64,000 nt of DNA. Origin: Burkholderiales bacterium (lineage in GTDB: Bacteria > Pseudomonadota > Gammaproteobacteria > Burkholderiales > Burkholderiaceae_C). This document shows, one piece after another, positions 13,011 to 22,297 of the stretch. Within the stretch, counting starts at the first letter, position 1, and the number at the start of each line of letters is the position of its first letter. The translations under genes and the position numbers were made by a program. The stretch spans positions 248,001-312,000 of the forward strand of contig JACPOK010000033.1 in the NCBI GenBank assembly GCA_016191525.1, in the 5' to 3' direction. Below the pieces are notes generated by a model, which saw only the letters and a program-made list of their open reading frames with translations, did no database searches and had not been told where the DNA came from.

Positions 13011-13469
13011 TTACATGCGGCGCTTGAGCTGCCCGCGGATCTCGCCACCCGGGAATTTGCTGGAATGGATGTTCACGTAGTACAGCCCGGCCGCCAGGTC
13101 AGCGTACTGGGCGATGGGCAGCACGGTCTCGCCCTGGATGGGCTGGGCAGTGACGTCGGCGCCGAAGGGAACGACCACGCCGGCGTTGGCGCCCACGGCA
13201 GCCGGGCCATGGATGTGGCCGGCGGTGGCGGCAGCCGACAGGCCGGTGTAGGTGACCTTCCAGGTGATCTTGCCCGTGTTCTGGTTGTACTGCACCTCGG
13301 CCTGGCCGCTGGCGGTGGTGGCCGCGGGCGGCACTTCCTGCGAGCCGCTGAGCGTGGCTTCGTAGATTTCGATCTTCTGCGACGGGCGCATATCGCCGCA
13401 GCCGGCCGCGGCCAGCGCGACGAGGCCGGCGGCGAAAGCGGTGCGCAAAACAGTGTGGCGGGTCATCAT
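13011..13469 (-). CDS. CHRD-domain lipoprotein
   Basis: The 152-residue protein has a signal peptide ending in the lipobox LAAAGC. One CHRD (chordin-like) domain follows, with [30 protein letters not shown] and [23 protein letters not shown] proteins are beta-rich extracytoplasmic proteins of unknown function. The first of two consecutive ATGs (13469) sits after AAGGAG at good spacing. It is divergent from the PfpI-like gene across 193 bases that include a perfect CGTGTC/GACACG palindrome. Confidence 0.88.
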   Translation of the reverse strand: MMTRHTVLRTAFAAGLVALAAAGCGDMRPSQKIEIYEATLSGSQEVPPAATTASGQAEVQYNQNTGKITWKVTYTGLSAAATAGHIHGPAAVGANAGVVVPFGADVTAQPIQGETVLPIAQYADLAAGLYYVNIHSSKFPGGEIRGQLKRRM

Positions 13470-13522
13470 GGCGTTTCTCTCCTTGGTTGTTGCCGAGGCC
13501 ATTTTGAGCACACGCAAGCGGC

Positions 13523-13539
13523 CGTGTCTATAGGACACG
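13523..13539. promoter_or_regulatory. Perfect inverted repeat in divergent promoter region
   Basis: CGTGTC-TATAG-GACACG is a perfect 6-base inverted repeat about 54 bases upstream of the CHRD gene and 124 bases upstream of the PfpI-like gene. It contains CTATAGGAC, one base away from the GTAGGAC intergenic word. A regulator site is plausible but unproven. Confidence 0.35.
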
Positions 13540-13662
13540 ACCCACAGATGAGCCACGCGGTGGCTGCGCTCAGGTTTTGCTCCTACGCTCGCTGGCCCGC
13601 GCGGCTGACATCCCGCAGAAGGCGTCACGTCCAAGGTGAAAGCCAACCTTGGGAGCATCCGC

Positions 13663-14289
13663 ATGAGCACTACCACTGAGCAGAAACAGCAACACCTCCT
13701 GGGCGGCCTGACCGTGGCCATCCTGGCCGTCAACGGCTTCGAACAGGTCGAGATGACGGCGCCGCGCAAGGCACTGGAAGAGCTGGGCGTGCAGACCCGG
13801 CTGATCTCGGTCAGCCCCGGGCAGATCCAGGGCATGCACCACGACAAGCCGGGCGACATGTTCGACGTGGACCTGACCTTTGAAAAGGCCGAGGCCGATG
13901 CGTTCGACGCCGTGCTGCTGCCAGGCGGCGTGAAGAACGCCGACACCATACGCTCCAGCATCCACGCCCAGCAGTTCGTGCAGGCCATCGACAGGGAAGG
14001 CAAGCCGCTGGCGGTGATCTGCCATGGCCCCTGGCTGCTGGTGAGCGCAGGCCTCATCAAGGGCCGCACGCTGACCAGCTGGCCCACCCTGGAAGCCGAC
14101 ATCCGCAACGCGGGCGGCCGCTGGGTCGATGAGCCTGTGGTGCTGGACGGCAACTGGGTTTCCAGCCGCAAGCCGGCCGACATTCCGGCATTCACCGCGA
14201 AATTCAAGGAGCTGCTGGCCCAGCGCGTGAAGGACAGCGTGCGCGGCACCGCGGATGCGGCGCTGGCTTCGGCCGGCACGGGCGGTTGA
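13663..14289 (+). CDS. Type 1 glutamine amidotransferase-like protein (PfpI/DJ-1 superfamily)
   Basis: This 208-residue protein has the PfpI/YhbO layout: [39 protein letters not shown] and the nucleophile elbow VICHGPWLL with the catalytic Cys. PfpI relatives are stress proteins described as proteases, deglycases or hydratases. The start at 13663 was chosen over an in-frame ATG at 13636 because it best fits the family start. It lies among stress-type small genes. Confidence 0.88.
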   Translation: MSTTTEQKQQHLLGGLTVAILAVNGFEQVEMTAPRKALEELGVQTRLISVSPGQIQGMHHDKPGDMFDVDLTFEKAEADAFDAVLLPGGVKNADTIRSSIHAQQFVQAIDREGKPLAVICHGPWLLVSAGLIKGRTLTSWPTLEADIRNAGGRWVDEPVVLDGNWVSSRKPADIPAFTAKFKELLAQRVKDSVRGTADAALASAGTGG

Positions 14290-14324
14290 GCTGATTGCAA
14301 GCGCCTGTAAGGGCGCCGGGCCTT

Positions 14325-14356
14325 GTCCTACACCGCGCTGCGGCAAATGTCCGACA
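14325..14356. promoter_or_regulatory. Two direct GTCC(T/G)ACA words upstream of Q/S-rich gene
   Basis: GTCCTACA at 14325-14332 and GTCCGACA at 14349-14356 are spaced 24 bases apart, about 80-110 bases before the Q/S-rich gene. The first matches the recurring GTCCTAC/GTAGGAC intergenic word. A regulator or alternative sigma-factor site is conceivable. Confidence 0.3.
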
Positions 14357-14437
14357 CGGCGGTACGGTGCGGCTCACCTAGAGTGAATCCGTGGCCGGCA
14401 TGTCGCCGGCCCGTTTCAACTTGAAGGAGAAACAGAG

Positions 14438-14677
14438 ATGGGCCAGAACAGCCAGGGGAAGAACGGCAGCCGCAGCCGACAGGACAGCGGCCGGCAACAG
14501 GACCAGGCCAGCAGCCAGGACTCCCAGCGCAGCAGCCGGCAGGACCAGGGGCGCGGCCAGGCCAGCCAGAGCGGCAGCAAGGGCACCAAGCAGCAAAAGG
14601 GCCAGAACAGCACCAGCAACATGCGTATCGACGACGACAACGCCACCGACAGTGGCAACCGGGACAGCCATTCATGA
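14438..14677 (+). CDS. Small Gln/Ser-rich low-complexity protein
   Basis: The 79-residue protein is almost entirely Gln, Ser, Gly, Arg, Asp and Lys, with no hydrophobic core (for example GRQQDQASSQDSQRSSRQDQ). It is predicted to be disordered and hydrophilin-like. A strong ribosome site (AAGGAGA) supports translation. Its stop overlaps the next ATG as ATGA (14674-14677), so it is coupled to the collagen-like lipoprotein. I do not recognise a family; a stress or desiccation role would be a guess. Confidence 0.65.
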   Translation: MGQNSQGKNGSRSRQDSGRQQDQASSQDSQRSSRQDQGRGQASQSGSKGTKQQKGQNSTSNMRIDDDNATDSGNRDSHS

Positions 14678-14931
14678 AAAACCTGATGCCCCTGGCCGCG
14701 CTTTTCGCGGCCGTCGCCGCGCTGAGCGCCTGCGAAAAACGCACCGAAGTGCAAACGCCTGTCGCTGTGCCGGTACCCGCTCCGGCACCGGCCCCTATGG
14801 TGGTACCTGGCCCGCCCGGCCCGGCGGGCGCGACCGGTGCCACCGGCGCGACGGGCACGCCTGGCGCCACGGGCAACACGACCGTGATCGTGGCGCCCGA
14901 CCCGGCCGCAGCAGCATCCGCGCCGCGCTAG
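14674..14931 (+). CDS. Short collagen-like lipoprotein
   Basis: This 85-residue protein has a signal peptide with lipobox ALSAC, then a proline/alanine spacer (VAVPVPAPAPAPM). A run of collagen-type Gly-X-Y triplets follows around residues 46-67, beginning GPPGPAGATGATGATGTPG. The tail is Ala-rich. Gly-X-Y runs can trimerise into a triple helix, so this could be a short membrane-anchored surface stalk; that is inferred. Translation is coupled to the upstream Q/S-rich gene. Confidence 0.7.
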   Translation: MKNLMPLAALFAAVAALSACEKRTEVQTPVAVPVPAPAPAPMVVPGPPGPAGATGATGATGTPGATGNTTVIVAPDPAAAASAPR

Positions 14932-14964
14932 GCAGGCCGCGGCACGCGGCGGCACAATGGCCCG

Positions 14965-15522
14965 ATGCATGCATCACCGCTGTTGACCGCCACTGCCGCG
15001 GACGTCCTGGCCTTCTGGCGCGAGGCCGGCCCCGGCCGCTGGTTCCGCAAGGACGACGCGTTTGACGAGAGCTTTCGTGCCCGCTTTCTTGCGGCGCACG
15101 AGGCGGCTGCGCGCGGCGAACTGGATGCGTGGGGTGGCAGCGACGACGGTGCGCTGGCCTTGCTGATCCTGCTGGACCAGTTCCCCCGCAACGCGTTCCG
15201 CCAGAGCGCGCGCATGTTCGCCACCGATGCAAAGGCACGGGAGGTGGCCCGCGCCGCCATCTCCGCGGGTTTCGACACGCAGGCCGATGCTGCGCTGCGG
15301 GCATTCTTCTACCTTCCCTTCATGCATTCGGAACTGCTGGCCGACCAGGACCGTTCGGTGGAACTGAACCGGCCGCTCGGCGATGAATCGCTGCGCTATG
15401 CGGTCATGCACCGCGACATCATTGAGAAGTTCGGGCGCTTCCCGCACCGCAACGCCGTGCTCGGGCGCGCCACCACGCCCGACGAACAGCGCTTCCTGGA
15501 CCAGGGCGGTTTTTCCGGCTAG
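14965..15522 (+). CDS. DUF924 family protein
   Basis: The 185-residue protein carries the DUF924 signatures VLAFWREAGPGRWFRKDDAFDESFR, LALLILLDQFPRNAFR and FYLPFMHSELLADQDRSV. The family is alpha-helical (TPR-like) with no established function. It ends four bases into the convergent LysR gene, the two stops sharing a CTAG. Confidence 0.92.
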   Translation: MHASPLLTATAADVLAFWREAGPGRWFRKDDAFDESFRARFLAAHEAAARGELDAWGGSDDGALALLILLDQFPRNAFRQSARMFATDAKAREVARAAISAGFDTQADAALRAFFYLPFMHSELLADQDRSVELNRPLGDESLRYAVMHRDIIEKFGRFPHRNAVLGRATTPDEQRFLDQGGFSG

Positions 15523-16427
15523 CCGGCCGCTTTTGCGAGCCAGGTGCTGTAGAAATCGATGAAGGCCCGCACCTTGGACGGAACGTGGCGGCCCGGCGGG
15601 TACACCGCGTAGATCCCGCCCCGGGGCAGCGACCAGCCAGGCAGCACCCGCACCAGCTTGCCCTCACGCAGTGCATGCGCCGTGCTCAGGCTGTCCACCA
15701 CCGACAAACCCGCGCCGCTTTGCAGCAACGCCCGCAGCGTGGCGCCCGAGTCGGTACGCAACTGCGCCTTCAGCCGCACGGTGCGCACCTGGCCGCGTGC
15801 GGAGGTGAATTTCCAGGTCAGCGGGCTGGGCAAAAGGCTCAGCGCCACCCAGGCGTGGCCGGCGAGATCGGCCGGCTCGCGGATGGCGGGGGCTTGCTTG
15901 AGGTAGGCGGGTGACGCCAGCACCATCTGCCCGAACTCCGCCAGCTTGGCGGCGCGCAGGCTCGAGTCGCGCAGCCAGCCCACGCGGATGGCGAGGTCGA
16001 TGCCCTCCTTCAGCAGGTCGGACACGCGGTCGCTGGTGCGCACGTCGATCTCCAGGCCCGGGTGCAGCGCGGCGAAGCGCGCCACCGCCGGCGCCAGCGA
16101 CTGCACGGCATAGTCCACGGCCACGCTGATGCGCAGCACGCCTGTCAGCGCGCCCGCGCCGCCTGCCTGCGCCAGAGCCTCCTGCATGCCGCGCAGCGCC
16201 GGCACGCACTGGGCATAGAGCGCCTGCCCTGCCTCGGTCAGCACCACCTTGCGGGTGGTGCGTGCAAACAGGCTGGCGCCCAGTTGCGCCTCCAGCCGGC
16301 TCACGGCCAGGCTGACCTTGGCTTTGGCCAGCCCCAGCCGCTCGGCGGCCGCTGTGAAGCCACCCGCCTCGGCAACGGCGGCAAACAGCGGCAACGCGTT
16401 CAGGTCAGCGGAAGGGATCGTCGGCAT
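15519..16427 (-). CDS. LysR-family transcriptional regulator
   Basis: The 302-residue protein has an N-terminal winged helix (LPLFAAVAEAGGFTAAAERLGLAKAKVSLAVSRLE) and a C-terminal periplasmic-binding-like effector domain. It belongs to the subgroup in which the regulator is divergent from a small oxidoreductase gene. Here that target is the NAD(P)-binding protein at 16532. The intervening 104 bases hold an ATTCGAAT palindrome (16446-16453) near the start, a candidate LysR box. Confidence 0.9.
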   Translation of the reverse strand: MPTIPSADLNALPLFAAVAEAGGFTAAAERLGLAKAKVSLAVSRLEAQLGASLFARTTRKVVLTEAGQALYAQCVPALRGMQEALAQAGGAGALTGVLRISVAVDYAVQSLAPAVARFAALHPGLEIDVRTSDRVSDLLKEGIDLAIRVGWLRDSSLRAAKLAEFGQMVLASPAYLKQAPAIREPADLAGHAWVALSLLPSPLTWKFTSARGQVRTVRLKAQLRTDSGATLRALLQSGAGLSVVDSLSTAHALREGKLVRVLPGWSLPRGGIYAVYPPGRHVPSKVRAFIDFYSTWLAKAAG

Positions 16428-16531
16428 GCGCCGGATTGTCCTTTAATTCGAATCAATCAGTTCTCACTGTCGCTATTTATCGATTCCGGGTTCCGCGCCA
16501 CAGTGCGGGCTGAACAATCCAAGGAACCCTC

Positions 16532-17170
16532 ATGAACATCGCAATCATCGGCGCCAGCGGCTTCATCGGCTCGGCCCTGCTCACCGAAGCGCTCGCGCGC
16601 GGCCACCGGGTCACCGCGCTGGTCACGCAGCCGCAGAAGCTCCCGCCCGCGGACGGTTTGACTGCCGTGCGCGCGGACGTCAACGACACCGCGGGCCTGG
16701 CTGCCCAGCTCAAGGGCCACGACGCCGTGCTCAGCGCCTTCAGCGGCCACGCGCAGGCCGACGTCAAGGGCTACTACCTGGCCGGCATGCGCAGCGTCAT
16801 CGCGGCCTGCAAGCAGGCGCGGGTGCCGCGGCTGCTGGTGGTGGGCGGCGCGGGCAGCCTGGAAGTGGCGCCGGGCCTGCAGCTGCTGGACACGCCGGAA
16901 TTCCCCGCGGCCTACAAGGGCACGGCCGAAGGCGCGCGGCAGGCGCTGGGGCTGCTGCGGGAAGAAGGCACGCTGGACTGGACCATGCTCAGCCCCAGCG
17001 CCATCATCGCGCCCGGCCAGCGCACGGGTGTCTTCCGGCTGGGCGGCGACCAGCTGCTGGCCGATGCGAACGGCGAGAGCCGCATCTCGGCCCAGGACTA
17101 TGCGGTGGCGATGGTCAACGAGCTGGAAAAGCCCGCGCATTCACGCCGGCGCTTTACCGCCGGCTACTGA
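16532..17170 (+). CDS. NAD(P)-binding Rossmann-fold oxidoreductase (atypical SDR, NAD(P)H-binding)
   Basis: The 212-residue protein begins MNIAIIGASGFIGSALLTEAL, the GxxGxxG nucleotide-binding motif of atypical short-chain dehydrogenases. The segment LLVVGGAGSLEVAPG follows, typical of YwnB/NmrA-like proteins. These bind NAD(P) and act as reductases or redox sensors. It is divergent from a LysR gene and is its probable regulatory target. The substrate is unknown. Confidence 0.87.
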   Translation: MNIAIIGASGFIGSALLTEALARGHRVTALVTQPQKLPPADGLTAVRADVNDTAGLAAQLKGHDAVLSAFSGHAQADVKGYYLAGMRSVIAACKQARVPRLLVVGGAGSLEVAPGLQLLDTPEFPAAYKGTAEGARQALGLLREEGTLDWTMLSPSAIIAPGQRTGVFRLGGDQLLADANGESRISAQDYAVAMVNELEKPAHSRRRFTAGY

Positions 17171-17174
17171 ACAC

Positions 17175-17456
17175 TCACGCGGGCTGGCGGCGCAGCTTGC
17201 GCGCGTGCTTCATGTCCAGGCGGAAGGTGGCGCGGGCGGTGCGCTCGCATTCCTTCAGGTCGCGCCGGCTGGGCGCAGGCGATCGTCCCGCCTGTTCGCG
17301 GCAGGCCGTGAGGCTGGTGTTGAGCACCTGCCCCGCTTCGCGCACGGCGGCCTGGTAGCGCTCGGCTTGTTGCCCGCTCACGGCCGGCTGGGCGGCGTGG
17401 GCCTGGGCTGCGAGCAAGGCTGCGCAGAAACTCAGAAAGATGGGGAGGATGCGCAT
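17175..17456 (-). CDS. Small secreted protein, function unknown
   Basis: This 93-residue protein has a signal peptide (MRILPIFLSFCAALLAAQAHA) and a basic mature part with two cysteines (LTACREQAG and LKECERTARA). It is predicted to be periplasmic and helical. Its start lies 25 bases inside the 3' end of the upstream receiver gene on the same strand. I do not recognise a family. Confidence 0.55.
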   Translation of the reverse strand: MRILPIFLSFCAALLAAQAHAAQPAVSGQQAERYQAAVREAGQVLNTSLTACREQAGRSPAPSRRDLKECERTARATFRLDMKHARKLRRQPA

Positions 17457-18325
17457 GCCGCTACGGTAGCGTAGGGCGCGCTCCAGCGCTGTAGGAAGGA
17501 ACCGCGTTCGTCCTCGCCCGCCGCCAGGGCGACCGCGGCGCCCAGCAGCGTGGATTCGGTGCGGCTGCCGCTGCGGAACGTGGCCACCGCGCACTCGCCC
17601 GTGTGCAGGCCCACGCGCAGGTGCAGGTGGGCGCACAGGCGCTGCAGGTCGGCCGCCATCCTGACGCCGGCCCGCTGTTCCTCGAAGAAGGCAACGCCCG
17701 CGCCGTGGATAAAGCGGTCCACCAGGCCGCCGTGGCGCGTGGCCAGCCACTGCACCTCGGCCGACAGCGTGGCGCGGCGATGGTCGCTGAGCATGGCGTC
17801 GTGGGCCGCACCGGCATGGACCACCGTGAGCGTCTTTTCCTCAAAGCGGATCTGGCCGCGCAGGTCGGTGTGGAACAGCGCGTGCCAGGCTTCGGGCTCC
17901 AGGTGGCTGGAAAGCTTTTCCGACAGCACGTCCATCCGCCGGGCCAGGGCCGTGGCGAAAACGTGCGCCTCCACGCGGGCCACGACCTTCACCGGGTTCA
18001 CCGGCTTGGTTAGGTAGTCTTCGGCGCCCAGCTCGCGGCCCAGCCGCTCGTCCTGCTGGCTGGCCAGCGCGGTGAGAAAGATGACGGGGATGTTCGCGGT
18101 GGGCGGATGCTGGCGGATGCGCCGCAGCACCTCGTAGCCATCCATGTCCGGCATCATGATGTCCAGCAGCACCATGTCCGGCGGTGAGTCCGACATCACA
18201 ACATCCAGCGCCTCGCGGCCGCTGGAAGCCTGCAGCACCTGGTAGCTGTCTTCCAGCAGCCCGTTCATCAGGAACAGGTTGTCGGGCGTGTCATCGACGA
18301 CAAGGATGCGAGGCAGGGTGTTCAT
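17432..18325 (-). CDS. Response regulator with degenerate class III nucleotide-cyclase domain
   Basis: Residues 1-125 form a complete receiver: LVVDDTPDNL, the phospho-acceptor region LLDIMMPDMDG, FLTAL and the Lys in YLTKP. The rest resembles a class III adenylate/guanylate cyclase: LTVVHAG, GGLVDRFIHGAGVAFF and LHLRVGLHTGECAVATF. The metal-binding Asp expected in the FIGDG-type motif is replaced (FIHGAG). The C-terminus changes character after LAAGEDERG and ends early. Cyclase activity is therefore unlikely. It lies downstream of a kinase-receiver fusion and a histidine kinase on the same strand. Confidence 0.8.
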   Translation of the reverse strand: MNTLPRILVVDDTPDNLFLMNGLLEDSYQVLQASSGREALDVVMSDSPPDMVLLDIMMPDMDGYEVLRRIRQHPPTANIPVIFLTALASQQDERLGRELGAEDYLTKPVNPVKVVARVEAHVFATALARRMDVLSEKLSSHLEPEAWHALFHTDLRGQIRFEEKTLTVVHAGAAHDAMLSDHRRATLSAEVQWLATRHGGLVDRFIHGAGVAFFEEQRAGVRMAADLQRLCAHLHLRVGLHTGECAVATFRSGSRTESTLLGAAVALAAGEDERGSFLQRWSAPYATVAACASSPSF

Positions 18326-18422
18326 GGCAGGCCTTCGGGCTGGTTAACAGGGATGCGGTGATAAGACCATGGCGCCCCGGGCCGGCTTTAGGCAAAAGCG
18401 GAACCCCGCCTAGGGAATTTGC

Positions 18423-20336
18423 CTAGGCCGCCAGCCTCCGCCGCAGCGCCCGCAGCGAGTTGAGGATCAGCCCGCCCACCGAACCCTCCTCGTGCCGCTG
18501 CTCCCGCGCCTTGCCGTCCACCTTCTGCTGCTGCAGCAGCAGCGGGCGGGCCTTCTGCCGGGCAAACTGCGCCATGGCCGCTTCCACATGGCCCTGCAGC
18601 GTGGGCAGTTTCAGCGGCTTGTTCAGGAAACGGAAAATCCGGGCCTGGTTGATCAATTCGATCACCAGTTCGGAGTCGGACGCGGAGGTCATGGCGATGG
18701 TCACGACCTCAGGGTGCTCCTGCTTCAGCAGCTTGAAGAAGGTCTGGTGGCTGCGCCGGCTGTCTTCGATGTCGGCCACCAGCACGGCCACCTTGTCGTC
18801 CTGGAGGGCTTGCAGGGCGCCGGACAGGTCGGCCGCGTGCAGCACGCGCAGCGACCGGCCAAGCAGGTCACGCGCGGCCAGGTACACCTCGCGGTCCTCG
18901 TCCAGGAACAGCACGGCCTCATCCGGCTTGCCGGCGGCGGCCACGGCAGCGGGCGCGTCTTCCAGCGCCTGGCCGATGGCGGCTGCCTCCGCCAGCAGGC
19001 CGCGCATCTCCTGGGTGTTCCAGGGCTTGCTGGCGAAGCGGTACACCTCGCCCTCGTTGACCGAGCCGACGATGGCGGCCAGGTCGGAATAGCCGGTCAG
19101 CAGGATGCGCACCGTGTTGGGCGAGGCCACGCGCGCCCTGGATAGCAGCTCGGTGCCCGTCATGGTGGGCATGCGCTGGTCGCTCACGATCACGTGGAAG
19201 TGCATCTGCGCCATCAGCTTGAGCGCCTGCTCGCCTTCGGTGCACACGTGCACCTCGTACTGCTGCCTGAACAACAGCTTGAGCGCCGAGAGAATGCGCT
19301 CCTCGTCGTCCACGAACAGCACGCGTGGCCGCTGGGCCGCGGCCGAAACGGCGGGCGAATGCGCGCGCGTGGCGTCCAGGTCAATCTTGCCGCGCACCGC
19401 GGTGAAGTCGATCTTGCGCACCGACGTCACCGCCGTCACCGCGGTCGCGGCCTGCGGCACCAGGTGCACCGTGGTCTGGTAGTCCTCCACCGGGTTCCAT
19501 TGTTCGCCGTTGAAGGCGCATTCCAGCGCCCGAGCGAATTCGGCCGCCGTCTGGAACCTGTCGGCCGCCTGCACGGCCAGTGCCCGCGCCAGCACGGCAT
19601 CGAACGCGCTGTCCAGCCCCGGGTTCACCTCGGTCGGCGGGATGAACTCCCCCTTGAGCACCGAATGCACCAGCGCGGCGATGGTATCGCCCGGAAACGG
19701 CTTCTGCCCCGTCAGCAGCTGGTAAACCAGCACGCCGGCCGAGAACAGGTCGGAGCGCTTGTCGGTGGGCTGGCCCTGGATCTGCTCGGGCGACATGTAG
19801 CTGGGCGTGCCAAGCACCGTGCCCACCTGAGTGAGTCTGGATGATTCCAGCTGGGCGATGCCGAAATCGCAGACCTTCACCCGCCCTTCGGCCGTCAGCA
19901 TCAGGTTGGAGGGCTTCACATCGCGATGCACCACGCCCAGGCCATGGGCGAACTGCAGTGCCTCCAGCAGTTGAGCGGCCACCGAGCGCACCAGCGCGCC
20001 GTCCAGCGGCTGGCCGCCGCGCATGGACTCGTCCAGGCCGCGGCCGGTGACGTGCTCCATGGCGATATAGGCAAGCTCCTCGTCTTCGCCGTATTCGTAC
20101 ACGGCCACAATGTTGGGGTGCGTCAGCCGGCCGGCGGCCTGCGCCTCGCGCTTGAAACGCTGCATCAGCGCGTGCCCCTCATCGTCGTCCAGCATCCGCT
20201 TGATGACGGTCTTGATGGCCACGCGGCGCTCGATCAACGGGTCCATTGCCTCATAGACCACGCCCATGCCGCCGCGGCCCAGCTCGTGCTGGACCACGTA
20301 CTTGCCGATCTTCCGCTGGGTGGCTTCAGGCGGCAT
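18423..20336 (-). CDS. Ser/Thr protein kinase fused to two receiver domains
   Basis: The 637-residue protein has an N-terminal Hanks-type kinase: GRGGMG at residues 20-25, the Lys of VAIK at 42, HRDVKPSN, DFG and the APE-like MSPEQ. A linker of about 80 residues leads to a receiver (FVDDEERILSALK, acceptor region SDQRMP) of the HD-GYP-associated kind. A second, weaker receiver follows (LDEDREVYLAA, VADIED). Its start overlaps the histidine-kinase stop by 11 bases, so the two are coupled. Phosphorelay from the histidine kinase into the receivers, modulating the Ser/Thr kinase, is a reasonable inference. Confidence 0.88.
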   Translation of the reverse strand: MPPEATQRKIGKYVVQHELGRGGMGVVYEAMDPLIERRVAIKTVIKRMLDDDEGHALMQRFKREAQAAGRLTHPNIVAVYEYGEDEELAYIAMEHVTGRGLDESMRGGQPLDGALVRSVAAQLLEALQFAHGLGVVHRDVKPSNLMLTAEGRVKVCDFGIAQLESSRLTQVGTVLGTPSYMSPEQIQGQPTDKRSDLFSAGVLVYQLLTGQKPFPGDTIAALVHSVLKGEFIPPTEVNPGLDSAFDAVLARALAVQAADRFQTAAEFARALECAFNGEQWNPVEDYQTTVHLVPQAATAVTAVTSVRKIDFTAVRGKIDLDATRAHSPAVSAAAQRPRVLFVDDEERILSALKLLFRQQYEVHVCTEGEQALKLMAQMHFHVIVSDQRMPTMTGTELLSRARVASPNTVRILLTGYSDLAAIVGSVNEGEVYRFASKPWNTQEMRGLLAEAAAIGQALEDAPAAVAAAGKPDEAVLFLDEDREVYLAARDLLGRSLRVLHAADLSGALQALQDDKVAVLVADIEDSRRSHQTFFKLLKQEHPEVVTIAMTSASDSELVIELINQARIFRFLNKPLKLPTLQGHVEAAMAQFARQKARPLLLQQQKVDGKAREQRHEEGSVGGLILNSLRALRRRLAA

Positions 20337-22179
20337 GGGCGGCCTCCATGGCGGTTTCCTGCTCTTCCATCACGTCGACGGGCAGCGTGATCGTGAATCG
20401 GGTGCCTTCGCCGGGCAGTGAGGTCGCCTCGATCTTCCCGCCGTGCTCGGTGATGATCTTGTAGGCGATGGACAGGCCCAGGCCCGTGCCCTCCCCGATT
20501 TTCTTGGTGGTGAAGAAGGGGTCGAAGATCTTGGGTAGCACGTCGGCGGGGATGCCGCTGCCGTTGTCGCAGACCTCCACCACGGCGCGGTTGCCTTCCA
20601 CCCGGGTGGAAAGCCGGATCACGCCGTCGGGCCCCGTCGCCTGCGCTGCGTTGGAGATCAGGTTCAGGAAAACCTGGTTGATCTGCGAGGGCGAGCCGGT
20701 CACGAAGGGCTGCTCGCAAAAATCCTTTTCGATACGCTTGTTCTTGACCAGGTTGCGGGCGATCACCAGCGTGCTCTCCAGCCCTTCGTTCAGGCTGAAA
20801 TGGGCGATCTTGCTGCGGTCCAGCCGGCTGAAATTCTTCAGGTTGGTGACGATTTCCGATATCTGCTCGATGCCGTAGATGCCGTCACGGATCACGCCGG
20901 CCAGCTCATCGGGGCTGTGGCCGGCTTCGGCGGCGGCGCAGAGTTCGTGCACGCGGCCATACTGCTCGGCCACCTGGTTCTCATCGGCCTCGCCGCCGCC
21001 TGCCAGCAGGTCCAGCAGCTTGCGCGTCTCGGCCGGCAGGCCGGCGGTCTGCGGGATCTGTTCGTCCAGCACCTGCAGGCCGTTGCGGACATACGCCAGC
21101 GGCGTGTTGATCTCATGGGCGACGCCGGCGATCATCTGGCCGAGCGAAGACATCTTCTCCGACTGGATCAGCGCCGCCTCGGATTCCTTCAGGTGGTCCA
21201 GCGCGTCACGCAGCTCCATGGTGCGCTCGGTCACGCGGTGCTCCAGGTTTTCGTTGGCGTCGTGCAGCTGCGCGTTCTGGCTGCTGATCAGCCGGTAGCT
21301 GCCCAGCAGCCGCCAGGCAAACCAGCCGATCAGCGCGAGCAGCAGCGCCGAATAGGCGATCAGCACCGTGCGGTAGAAATCGGTGTCGCGCTGCAGCAGC
21401 GCCCGGTTGGCGTCCAGGGCCTTCTCGGCCTCGGCGATGCGCTGCTGCGTGGGCAGGGCGCCAATCTCGTTGAGCAGGCCGTCCTCCACCGCCTTGATGC
21501 GCTGAACGCCGTGGAATTTCTCAGTCAGCGCCTGCACCGGCGCTGCCAGGTGCGGCGGGTACTGCGGCAGCATCTCCGCCAGGTCCTTCAGATTGGACTC
21601 GATGCGCTTGACGGCGGCGGCGTCGCTCAGCAGGTTGTACTTCAGGGTCTCGGTCAGCAGCTCGTTCACGCGCACGCCCAGCTCCGACAGGTTTTCCGCG
21701 GGCTGCGGCCCGGCACCCGGTTTTTTTCCGGAGGCCTCGCGCTGGTTCACCCGCAGCAGGGCCAGCAGGTCGGCGCTTTCGTCGGTGACGAACAGCAGCG
21801 ATTCGCGCAGGACCAGGTTCTGCTCGGCGAAGCGGCGCGTCACCTCGTTCTTCTGGGCGAACACGGCGGTCACGGCGGCGAACTTCGCCGCGGCTTCGGG
21901 CACGCCGGCGCCGTCAATCGCGCGCGCGACCCGGCCCGCGGCCGCGGCCACGCGTTCGGCGGGCGCCTTTCCCGGCTCGTATTTGCGGTTGATGCCGGTC
22001 TTGGCGCGCAGCGAATCCACCGTCCATTCCGCGTCCAGCGCCTCCAGCTCGCGCAGGTCGGCAACGATCAGGTTTTCGCGGGCAAAGTCCGCGCTCTGGG
22101 TCTTTGAATAAAGAAACCACAGGGCTCCCACCAGGCTGGCGGCAACACCCGCATAGGCAACAGTGCGCAAGGTTTTCAT
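20326..22179 (-). CDS. Membrane sensor histidine kinase
   Basis: The 617-residue protein has an N-terminal transmembrane helix (about residues 7-24) and a roughly 240-residue, mostly helical periplasmic region. A second transmembrane helix near 270-290 leads to a coiled coil ([18 protein letters not shown]). The catalytic core shows [13 protein letters not shown] with the phospho-His, the N box [21 protein letters not shown] and [10 protein letters not shown]. No receiver is attached; likely partners are the fused and lone receivers encoded next to it. Signal unknown. Confidence 0.92.
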   Translation of the reverse strand: MKTLRTVAYAGVAASLVGALWFLYSKTQSADFARENLIVADLRELEALDAEWTVDSLRAKTGINRKYEPGKAPAERVAAAAGRVARAIDGAGVPEAAAKFAAVTAVFAQKNEVTRRFAEQNLVLRESLLFVTDESADLLALLRVNQREASGKKPGAGPQPAENLSELGVRVNELLTETLKYNLLSDAAAVKRIESNLKDLAEMLPQYPPHLAAPVQALTEKFHGVQRIKAVEDGLLNEIGALPTQQRIAEAEKALDANRALLQRDTDFYRTVLIAYSALLLALIGWFAWRLLGSYRLISSQNAQLHDANENLEHRVTERTMELRDALDHLKESEAALIQSEKMSSLGQMIAGVAHEINTPLAYVRNGLQVLDEQIPQTAGLPAETRKLLDLLAGGGEADENQVAEQYGRVHELCAAAEAGHSPDELAGVIRDGIYGIEQISEIVTNLKNFSRLDRSKIAHFSLNEGLESTLVIARNLVKNKRIEKDFCEQPFVTGSPSQINQVFLNLISNAAQATGPDGVIRLSTRVEGNRAVVEVCDNGSGIPADVLPKIFDPFFTTKKIGEGTGLGLSIAYKIITEHGGKIEATSLPGEGTRFTITLPVDVMEEQETAMEAAHAA

Positions 22180-22253
22180 GGAAACGCTCCTCTTGCCCGA
22201 TCAGTCGGCGCAAGCGCCCCGGTTCTTACAGCGCACAGAAGATAATCGGGCTG

Positions 22254-22297
22254 CAGCGCGCGCCCAGCCTGCACAAGCCGCTATCGTCTTGATAGCA
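22254..22297 (-). repeat. 44-base interspersed repeat, copy D (supplies xth stop codon)
   Basis: Read on the minus strand it starts TGCTA, then 9 variable bases, then TAGC, 10 bases, 5 bases and GGCGCGCGCTG. It aligns without gaps to copies at 50805, 59307 and 62916. The TAG within its TAGC is the stop codon of the exonuclease III gene. Confidence 0.7.

Noticed and set aside
13011..14300. A single long minus-strand gene joining CHRD with sequence to 14300
   Set aside because: The upstream part is antisense to the PfpI-like gene. A signal peptide with ribosome site marks the real start at 13469.
14301..14316. Terminator after the PfpI-like gene (GCGCC-tgtaag-GGCGC)
   Set aside because: The stem is only five bases and is followed by GC-rich sequence rather than a T-run, so it was not called.
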